DNA from: DASWJS01 sp036397035
GTDB lineage: Bacteria > Actinomycetota > AC-67
Length of the DNA stretch: 64,000 nt
Direction of reading: 5' to 3'
NCBI GenBank assembly: GCA_036397035.1
Contig: DASWJS010000020.1
Coordinates: 62,001-126,000 of the forward strand
The notes beneath the pieces are model-generated. The model saw nothing but the letters and a program-made list of their open reading frames with translations, had not been told where the DNA came from and searched no databases. Position numbers and translations under genes: made by a program. Positions 57,751 through 64,000 of this stretch are shown here, one piece after another (positions within the stretch are counted from its first letter, which is position 1; every line of letters begins with the position of its first letter).

Positions 57751-58293
57751 ATGTTGCGGGTTAGGATCGTTGTGACGGCGATTCTTGTGACGTTGGTCCC
57801 CGGTCCCGCGGGCGCAGGTTTCTCGGCGGGCGCGTGTGTCACGCATGTGTCCCTGACGTTCGAAAGCCGGCTCAACCTCACAACGCAAGCGACAGGCGTG
57901 ACGGCGCTCAGCGGTGACGGCGCGCCGTGCGGTCCGACCGGAAACGCGTTGGACCTGCCGGACAGCCTGATCACGGACATGGAGATCAACGGCTCCGGCT
58001 TCGCCGACCCGGCTTCATGCGAGTTGATTCTCGCGTCCGGGTCGTACGTCATGTCATTCGGCGCTACCTACCTCACTTCGAGTGGAGACTGGACCTACGC
58101 GGGGACGATCGCGGGTGGAGTGCTGGTGCTGGTCGATCAGGAATCGCCGAATCTCGTGGGTGTCGCAACGCTGATGCTCGACCCTCTTGACGGGGCTCAG
58201 ACCACGAGGCTAACGAATTGTGCGTCTGTTACGCCGGGGACGGGCTCGAAGAAGGCTGTCTTGGCGGGAGCCCTGACTTTCGTGGATCCTTAG
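57751..58293 (+). CDS. Secreted Cys-containing protein of unknown function
   Basis: 180 residues from the ATG at 57751 (upstream GTG codons possible). Signal peptide RVRIVVTAILVTLVPGPAGA, then FSAGACVTHVSLTF and a beta-rich body with further Cys (PCGPTG, CELIL, NCASV). No family is recognised. It converges on the sigma-propeller gene; the two stops overlap (TTAG, 58290-58293). Its position beside that gene makes it a candidate target or partner, by location only. Confidence 0.6.
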   Translation: MLRVRIVVTAILVTLVPGPAGAGFSAGACVTHVSLTFESRLNLTTQATGVTALSGDGAPCGPTGNALDLPDSLITDMEINGSGFADPASCELILASGSYVMSFGATYLTSSGDWTYAGTIAGGVLVLVDQESPNLVGVATLMLDPLDGAQTTRLTNCASVTPGTGSKKAVLAGALTFVDP

Positions 58294-60179
58294 GCGGCGC
58301 ACCTCGGCGCCCAAGATTGGCCGCCATCAACCGAGCATGCGAGTCCCGTGTCTCCGGCCGGCGTTATCAGCAGGGTTCCCGACGGAAGGATCGTGACGTG
58401 CGAAACGCCCTGATCAAAGTAGGCGAGGTCGACCGACAATCGATTCCACGATCGCCCCTCGTCCGGTGAAACATAGAGCCCGCCTGCCGATCGCTCGGTC
58501 TTGACCGTTGCGAGGTAGGTCACGCCGTGACCGGAGGCTAGATCCATCGGTCGCGAAGCGCCTTGGGGAACGTTGACTGTCGCGAAGCTCCGCCCGTCGT
58601 CCGGCGAGGAGTAAAGAGCGTAGCTCGTGAACGCATAGGTAATCCCGCCGGCGTCCGAAGCGACTCGAAGCCACGGCACGTCTTCACCGCCGGGGAGCAG
58701 AGCTTCGGTGCACAGCGTGGCTTCGCACCGGTACACGACGGATTGACCAAGACTGCCTACCCCGGGCCGGGCGCCGCCGACGAGAATCGTGTCCGTTGCA
58801 CCGGGCACGACCGCGATCTCGGACCAGCCGCGCGAGACTGCGGCGAACTGCGATGGCATTACGACACCGTCCTCCGGGCTGTACTCGAACACGGTCGGAC
58901 CGCCGAGCAGAATCGCGGCGTCACGCTCGCCTGTTTCGGGCGCCACGGCTGCGCCGCCGGTGATGGGGCTTACGAGTTCGAATGCGCCGTTGTCACGCCT
59001 CTCGTAGAAGCCGGTCGCGGCCATGACGAACATGCGTTCGGAGTTTGGCGCAAGCAAGAGCCGGCCACCAGGGAAGCCGGGCGCGTCCACCCGCCGCCAG
59101 GAAGCGCCCTCGTCTCTGGAAACGAAGAGCGTGGGGCAAGTCGTTCGCACGCACGGCACGTTGCCGGACGCGTAAATCACGGTTCCGGACTCGTCCTCCT
59201 GAACCGCAAAGGAGGAAAAGCGAGTGTCTTCTGGCCCAGCGTCTTTGGTGGGGTCGAGCAAGCCGGGAATGCCGTGGGCAGGGTTCTTTGTGAAGGATGA
59301 TTCCGGCGTGACTGATCGGACATCGAGACCCGTGACCCGGGAGGTGCTCGCCGCAGCAGGTTCGCCCGCGCGCGCCTCGAGTTCCGGCCCGCCCGCCGGG
59401 CCTGGGGCAACTTGGCCGAACGCCAGCACCAAGCCCAGGGCGCACGCGACCAAGGACCACGAGGCGGCCGCGCCGTCGGCGGCTCGGGCGCCGTCGGCGG
59501 CGAACCGTGTCCCGGCCATGCGGAAGCGCCGCGTCAGAGCGACCAGCGGGCCGAACAGCACCCCGAACGCGCCTTCGCTGCTCATCTTGCGGAGGCTCGC
59601 CCGCGCGCGGAACATCAGCGACTTGACGCACCCGACGGAGACTCCCTCGGCCGAGGCGATGTCGGTCAGGTTCCAGCCGTCCAGCGCATAGAGCAGCAGC
59701 GGGCGGCTCTGACGGGCCGGCAGGCTCGCGATCGCCTTGCCGAGCCTGGTCCGCTGATCCCGCCGGCTGATCGCGTCAACCGTGGGATCTGAATCGTCGA
59801 GCGAGATCCGGCGCCGGTCGGTGTCAAGCTCGACGTCGACGTCCTCGACCGGCGCGGCGACCCGCTTGCCCGTTCGGTGCGCGTCGATGCACAGCCGGGT
59901 CGCGATGGTCGCGAGCCAAGGCCAGGCGGGCTTGCTCGCGTCGAAGTCCTCGAAGTTGATGTAGGCCCGGTAGAAGGTCTCCTGCACCATGTCCTCGGCG
60001 ACGTGCGGGTCTCGGACGTGCTTGTAGCAGAGCCCGAAGATCCGTCCCCTGTACCGTTGGTACAGGGTTTCGAAGGGTTTCCGGTCGCTCGAGCGACAGG
60101 CCTCCACGAACGGCCGGTCGGATCGCGGATCGAGCGTCTGCGCTGGTGCTTTGCGTACCGAGGATGAGGAGCGGCCCAT
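58290..60179 (-). CDS. ECF sigma factor fused through one membrane helix to an extracellular Asp-box propeller
   Basis: 629 residues from the ATG at 60179 (634 from a GTG at 60194; numbering here is from the GTG). Sigma region 2 lies at about 38-108 (FETLYQRYRGRIFGLCYKHV, AEDMVQETFYRAY) and region 4 at about 150-203 (ASLPARQSRPLLLYALDG, TDIASAEGVSVGCVKSLMFR). A hydrophobic helix at about 245-262 (SWSLVACALGLVLAFG) and an Ala/Gly/Pro-rich stretch follow. From about 330 come at least four Asp-boxes (SRDEGASW, SPDDGRSF, SPDEGRSW, SVDGGQSW), the mark of sialidase/BNR propellers. The order predicts a sigma domain inside the cell and a sensor outside. It is 112 bp after a two-component gene set. 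Confidence 0.85.
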   Translation of the reverse strand: MGRSSSSVRKAPAQTLDPRSDRPFVEACRSSDRKPFETLYQRYRGRIFGLCYKHVRDPHVAEDMVQETFYRAYINFEDFDASKPAWPWLATIATRLCIDAHRTGKRVAAPVEDVDVELDTDRRRISLDDSDPTVDAISRRDQRTRLGKAIASLPARQSRPLLLYALDGWNLTDIASAEGVSVGCVKSLMFRARASLRKMSSEGAFGVLFGPLVALTRRFRMAGTRFAADGARAADGAAASWSLVACALGLVLAFGQVAPGPAGGPELEARAGEPAAASTSRVTGLDVRSVTPESSFTKNPAHGIPGLLDPTKDAGPEDTRFSSFAVQEDESGTVIYASGNVPCVRTTCPTLFVSRDEGASWRRVDAPGFPGGRLLLAPNSERMFVMAATGFYERRDNGAFELVSPITGGAAVAPETGERDAAILLGGPTVFEYSPEDGVVMPSQFAAVSRGWSEIAVVPGATDTILVGGARPGVGSLGQSVVYRCEATLCTEALLPGGEDVPWLRVASDAGGITYAFTSYALYSSPDDGRSFATVNVPQGASRPMDLASGHGVTYLATVKTERSAGGLYVSPDEGRSWNRLSVDLAYFDQGVSHVTILPSGTLLITPAGDTGLACSVDGGQSWAPRCAA

Positions 60180-60223
60180 AGAAGTCGGATTCACCGGGCG
60201 AAACGTTGATTCCTTCTTGATTC

Positions 60224-60236
60224 GGACAGATTGTCC
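60224..60236. promoter_or_regulatory. Dyad GGACA-GAT-TGTCC upstream of the sigma-propeller gene
   Basis: A perfect 5-bp inverted repeat with a 3-bp spacer, about 45 bp before the ATG. It could be an operator for the adjacent LuxR-type regulators or part of an autoregulated promoter. It resembles the dyad at 46473-46489. Confidence 0.35.
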
Positions 60237-60305
60237 AAAGATTCTCGGACGGCTATGCCCGGATGGTCGCAGATGTCCAACCGATCGGGTCGACCCGCCG
60301 ACCGA

Positions 60306-60956
60306 TCAGATCCAGCCCTGGCGGAGTCCGACCGCGGCGGCCTCGGCCCGGCTGCTCACGCCGAGCCGCCGGTAGATCTCCCGCATGTGTCCTTTCACGG
60401 TGTGGTGGGAGATCCGGACCGACGAGGCGATCTCGCGCGCGGTCTTGCCGTCGGCAAGCAGGCGCAGCACACGGAGCTGGGCCGGCGAGAGCGGAGAGGC
60501 CTGGTTGGGAGCCACGCGCGACGCCCACGCGACGAACTGACCCGCGACCTTCGGGTCGATCGTGGTCTCGGCGCGGGCGGCGGCGCGGATGGCTCGCTTC
60601 AACTGCGAGGCCTCCACGTCCTTGACCACGTAGGCGCGGGCCCCGGCGCGAAAGGCGGCTTCCACGATCCCGTCCTCGACGAACGCGGAAAGGATGACGA
60701 CCTGCGTGCGCAGCTTGCGCTCGGCGATCTCCCGGCAGAGGTCGACCCCCGACATCCCGGGAAGGCGCTGATCCAGCACGACGACCGCAGGGTTCAGCTC
60801 CACCAGCGCCGGCAGCGCGTCCTCGGCCGTCGCCGCCTCGCCCACGATGTCGATGTCGTGGTCGCGCCCGAGGATCGCGGTAAGACCCTCACGCACGATG
60901 TCGTGGTCGTCGACGAGGAACACGCTGACGACCTCGCCCGGCTTGACGACCGTCAC
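60306..60956 (-). CDS. LuxR/NarL-type response regulator with intact phosphorylation site
   Basis: 216 residues from the GTG at 60956, overlapping the kinase stop (GTGA). The receiver has VDDHD (acidic pair), VVVLDQRLPGMSG with the phospho-accepting Asp, and VVKDVE (Lys). The C-terminal HTH reads LSPAQLRVLRLLADGKTAREIA and SSVRISHHTVKGHMREIYRRL. It is the natural phospho-partner of the kinase encoded just upstream. The sigma-propeller gene is the next gene on the same strand. Confidence 0.9.
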   Translation of the reverse strand: MTVVKPGEVVSVFLVDDHDIVREGLTAILGRDHDIDIVGEAATAEDALPALVELNPAVVVLDQRLPGMSGVDLCREIAERKLRTQVVILSAFVEDGIVEAAFRAGARAYVVKDVEASQLKRAIRAAARAETTIDPKVAGQFVAWASRVAPNQASPLSPAQLRVLRLLADGKTAREIASSVRISHHTVKGHMREIYRRLGVSSRAEAAAVGLRQGWI

Positions 60957-63112
60957 GACCCGACCTTGGTTCGGGGCAGTTCGCGAACAGGGGTGCCGCC
61001 CAGGTCGATCACCGCCCGGATCGACAGGCCCCGTGGCTGGGCGGCGCTGACGAAGAACCGGCCCCCGATCTCGGTGACGGACTTCGCCATCGCGCGCATG
61101 CCGAAGTGCGCCGAGGACCGCCAGTCGGCTCCGTCGCGCTGGTCGATCCCGACGCCGTCGTCGCGGATGGTCATCTCGATGCGGGCGGGGTGGGCGGTCA
61201 GCCGGATGACGACGCCGGTCGCGCGCGCGTGACGCTCGACGTTGACCAACGCTTCGTGGGCGACGCGATACAGGGCGCTCTCGGTCTCGTCGGGCAGGGA
61301 CGGGATCGAGCCGGCCAGCCGCACTTGCGCCTCGACCCCGGTCGCGAGCGTGAACTGCCGAGCGAGCGCCCGCAGCGAGGGCACGAACCCGCGCCCGCGG
61401 ACGTGCAGGAACGAAAGCGCGTACACCGCGCTGCGGACGTCGGCGACGCCTTGCGCCGCGAGCGCGCGCACCGCGGCGACGCGCTCGGCGAGTTCGCGGT
61501 CCTCCACCTCGTAGCCGATGTCCTGGAGCTTCAGCCCGATCCCGAACAGCGTCTGGCCGACCGTGTCGTGGAGGTCGCGCGCGATGCGCTCGCGGTCCTT
61601 CGCCACGGCGAGCTGCTGCGAGCGCCGCTCGGCCGTGCGGCGGAGCTTCGCCTTCAGCGCCACCTCGCCGATGCCGGAGGCGATCGCGCCGATCAGCTCG
61701 AGCGTCGAGGCGTCCCCGGTCGAGCCGCGCACCCACAGCACGCCGGCGGCTCGTTCTTGGAGGGACACGCACACGGCCAGGTCCGAGTCGTGCCGGCGAC
61801 GGCTCGCCTTACCCTTTCGCCACTCCCGCAGCAGCTCGCGCTCGCGCTGGTCGGCGACGGGCGTGCGCAACAGCTCGGCGAGCCGCGCGTCGCCGAAGCA
61901 CAAGCGCGTGCACTCGATGTCGAGCACCGAGCCGATCTCGCGGTTGATCGTCTCGAGCAGCGAGCGCACGTCTCGCGTGCGGCCGACGGTGTCGCCGAGC
62001 CTGTAGAGCGCGTCGTTGAGCCGGAGCCGGAGCTGCAACGCCTCGGTGAGCCGCGCTTGCGTGATGGCGAGCGCGGCGTGATCGGCGAACGCCTTCGCGA
62101 GCCCCAGCTCTTCGCCGGTGAAGGGTCGCGACTCGCGCCCGACCGCCACGATGCCCCTGATCTCGTTGCCTTCGGGCAGCGGCAGGAGCATCGCGGTCCC
62201 GATCCCGGGCGCGATCACGCCTTGCCAGCCCGTTCGATTGCGAAGGTTCGGGATCAGGATCGGCGCGTGGGGGTCGCTGGTCCACGTTCGCGTGATGTCC
62301 GCGACGTCGCCATGGGGAAGCTCGGCGACGGTGATCGGCTCGCGCGACCCTTCGCCGCGAACGGCGACGGGCGTCAGCGTGGACCCGTCCGCGGAGAGCA
62401 CGACGATCGCGCACGAGACGCCGGGCAGCAGCGAGACGAACCGATCCGCGACGACGTCGAGCATCTCGGCGATCGGGCGCTGCGAGCGCACCGCCGCGGC
62501 CGACTCGCGCAGCCGGCGCTCGACGTCGACGGCGTGGCGGAGCCGGTGGACGAGGTTCGACGTCCGGAGCGCAATGCCGGCGGCCGAGGCGATCGCGTCC
62601 AGCAGCCGTGTCTCCTGGACCGAGAACGTGTGCTTCTCCTCCGCAAACTCCACCGCGAGCAGCCCGATCAAGTCGCCCCCCGCGTCCAGCGGGGCGAAGG
62701 CGATCGACCGCGAGGCGAACTCGCGCTTCCAGGCCTCGGGAATCAGCGTCGAGGCCTGCACGTCGGAGATCGCCCGCATCGACGGGGCCGAACGGAGCCG
62801 CCGGCGGATCTCGTCGGTCAGCATCACCGGTTGCATGTGGCTGAACCTGTCCCACAGGACCCCGAGGTCCTGCGCAGCGCGCGACGCACCCGCGGCGGGC
62901 CGGAGCTGCGCGGGGTCTTCCTGGGTGCATGCCAGGATTCCGCAGCGATCGGCGCCCGATGCGCGCAGCGCGAGCCAGGCCAGCCGGTTGAGCGCCTCGG
63001 TCTCGCTCGACGCGCTGGAGACCGAGCCGATGACGTCCAGCAGGATCCCGAGGTCGTCGCCGTCTGCGCCTGCGACGCCGGTCTGCGCGTCCGGCGCGAC
63101 GAGCTCGTCCAT
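60953..63112 (-). CDS. Soluble histidine kinase with multiple GAF domains (NarL-type)
   Basis: 719 residues from the ATG at 63112, overlapping the upstream regulator stop. Three GAF-like sensor regions occupy about 20-490 (FAPLDAGGDLIGLLAVEFAE, then LLPLPEGNEIRGIVAVGRES). HisKA_3 has RIARDLHDTVGQTLFGIGLK with the phospho-His, and the HATPase has HEALVNVERHA and IRDDGVGID. No membrane helix is present, so the signal is cytosolic (small molecule, redox or gas). It is flanked by two response-regulator genes in one operon. Confidence 0.9.
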   Translation of the reverse strand: MDELVAPDAQTGVAGADGDDLGILLDVIGSVSSASSETEALNRLAWLALRASGADRCGILACTQEDPAQLRPAAGASRAAQDLGVLWDRFSHMQPVMLTDEIRRRLRSAPSMRAISDVQASTLIPEAWKREFASRSIAFAPLDAGGDLIGLLAVEFAEEKHTFSVQETRLLDAIASAAGIALRTSNLVHRLRHAVDVERRLRESAAAVRSQRPIAEMLDVVADRFVSLLPGVSCAIVVLSADGSTLTPVAVRGEGSREPITVAELPHGDVADITRTWTSDPHAPILIPNLRNRTGWQGVIAPGIGTAMLLPLPEGNEIRGIVAVGRESRPFTGEELGLAKAFADHAALAITQARLTEALQLRLRLNDALYRLGDTVGRTRDVRSLLETINREIGSVLDIECTRLCFGDARLAELLRTPVADQRERELLREWRKGKASRRRHDSDLAVCVSLQERAAGVLWVRGSTGDASTLELIGAIASGIGEVALKAKLRRTAERRSQQLAVAKDRERIARDLHDTVGQTLFGIGLKLQDIGYEVEDRELAERVAAVRALAAQGVADVRSAVYALSFLHVRGRGFVPSLRALARQFTLATGVEAQVRLAGSIPSLPDETESALYRVAHEALVNVERHARATGVVIRLTAHPARIEMTIRDDGVGIDQRDGADWRSSAHFGMRAMAKSVTEIGGRFFVSAAQPRGLSIRAVIDLGGTPVRELPRTKVGS

Positions 63113-63750
63113 CAGATGACGCCTTGCTTGATGCCGGCCGCCACCGCCTGGGATCGGTCGGAGGCGCCGAGCTTCTTCATCGCCTTGCGGAGGTAGCCCT
63201 TCGCCGAGCTTTCGCTGACGGCGAGCCGCCGCGCGATCTCGCGGTTGGTCATCCCCTGGGCGATCATCGAAAGCGTCATGACCTCCGACGGGCTGAGCGC
63301 TTCGCTCAGCGGGAGCGTGCGCGCGCGGCGGGCCCACTCGATGACGCGCTCGACGACGCCCGGCGCGAGAACGCTCTCGCCTCGCCCGGCGGCGCGAATC
63401 GCCGCGACCAGGTCGGGCAGCGCCATCTCCTTGACGAGGAACCCGCGCGCTTTCGCGGACAGGAACGTCAGGATGACCGCGTCCTCCGGGAAGCTCGTGA
63501 AGCCGATGACCGCGATCCGCGGGTCGACGTCGGCGAGCTCACGGCAGGCGACCGCGCCGCTCATCCCGGCCAGCCGATGCTCGAGCAGGACGACGTCGGG
63601 GCGCGCGCTGCCGATCATGCCGAGCGCCTCCTCCGCGCTCGCCACGTCGCCGACGACCTTGAGGTCAGGCTCCCGATCGAGCAACGCCCGGACCCCCGCT
63701 CGAACCACTTCGTGTTCGTCGACGACGAGGATCCGCAATGGCCTCTTCAT
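63112..63750 (-). CDS. LuxR/NarL-type response regulator with Glu at the phospho-acceptor position
   Basis: 212 residues from the ATG at 63750. The receiver keeps the acidic pair (VVDEHEVV) and the Lys (FLVKEMA), but the phospho-acceptor position reads VVLLEHRLAGMSG, with Glu57 (codon GAG) instead of Asp. A Glu there often mimics the phosphorylated state or makes the receiver phosphorylation-independent. The C-terminal HTH is normal (LSPSEVMTLSMIAQGMTNREIA, ESSAKGYLRKAMKKLG). It is the first gene of the regulator-kinase-regulator set. AT-rich sequence (TATTAC) about 30 nt upstream may be its promoter. Confidence 0.88.
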   Translation of the reverse strand: MKRPLRILVVDEHEVVRAGVRALLDREPDLKVVGDVASAEEALGMIGSARPDVVLLEHRLAGMSGAVACRELADVDPRIAVIGFTSFPEDAVILTFLSAKARGFLVKEMALPDLVAAIRAAGRGESVLAPGVVERVIEWARRARTLPLSEALSPSEVMTLSMIAQGMTNREIARRLAVSESSAKGYLRKAMKKLGASDRSQAVAAGIKQGVI

Positions 63751-64000
63751 CTGCGCCGGGCGTTCGCCTTCATCGCAAAGTAATACGACCGAGGGGTCGG
63801 AGAGTTGCGCGCGACTTTGGCGCTTGTGACCTGCGGTAACGCCCGTGCCGGGCGCCCGAGGTCCGCCTGGAGCAGCCGCCGAATGCGCGCCGCGTATGGA
63901 GCAGGGGAGAGAGGGAGTCAGCCAGCATGTATGCATATTTGGGTTATTGCCTGTAGGGATGAAGTAGTGGCTGCGTGCGCAAGAGCATCGGGACCCGCGA

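Noticed and set aside
61106..63196. Plus-strand open frame of 696 codons opposite the GAF kinase
   Set aside because: No motif; antisense of a gene with full catalytic boxes.

Overview
The window is about 70% G+C and densely packed, with short gaps, many 4-nt ATGA/GTGA gene overlaps and convergent genes that touch or overlap. The gene families (DUF3159, a maleylpyruvate-isomerase-fold enzyme, PucR and ArsR regulators, LivHMG-type fusions, a MOT1 transporter) and the many leaderless starts (a TANNNT -10 box 6-8 nt before ATG/GTG) suggest an uncultivated soil or freshwater actinobacterium (Actinomycetota). This is inference: no rRNA or other phylogenetic marker is present.

Left part (1-17.6 kb): general metabolism. 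It holds a truncated methyltransferase, a secreted PD40 propeller, SDR enzymes, a hydantoinase pair (hyuA-hyuB), GNAT, RDD and acyltransferase-3 proteins, a CnoX-like thioredoxin-TPR protein followed by an ArsR regulator with no normal start codon, electron-transfer flavoprotein etfB-etfA, a PPOX protein and a lipoprotein. An Mrr-like restriction endonuclease sits beside a tRNA 3'-end fragment and a hairpin-rich segment ending in an intrinsic terminator (17.6-17.9 kb), possibly an old integration site.

Middle (18-34 kb): a Crp/Fnr regulator divergent from a soluble histidine kinase, a TPP-dependent enzyme, a CDP-alcohol phosphotransferase, an ABC exporter with DUF3159 and a MOT1 molybdate transporter, a phytoene-desaturase-like flavoprotein with an MBL hydrolase, a compact TasA/CalY-like surface protein locus with its own SipW-type signal peptidase, and lipid enzymes.

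Molybdenum block (34-42 kb): DUF6457-moeA-moaDC-moaB-moaE, divergent mobA, convergent fdhD, and moaA plus an FdhF/YdeP-type oxidoreductase. With the upstream MOT1 transporter this forms a nearly complete route from molybdate to a Mo-enzyme. The sulfur-carrier MoaD is fused in frame to MoaC, so its essential Gly-Gly tail is internal.

Right part (42-64 kb): a second desaturase-like flavoprotein with a GT81-like glycosyltransferase, a small XRE regulator overlapping an unknown gene, a PucR-type regulator, a branched-chain amino-acid-type ABC system whose two permeases and one ATPase are one 994-residue protein, and a lower-G+C cluster of secreted proteins of unknown function (52.7-58.3 kb). Facing that cluster is the most unusual gene: an ECF sigma factor joined through one membrane helix to an extracellular Asp-box beta-propeller. 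Directly upstream of it, on the same strand, is a GAF-domain histidine kinase with two LuxR-type response regulators, one of which has Glu in place of the phospho-accepting Asp. Together these look like a surface-sensing regulatory module.
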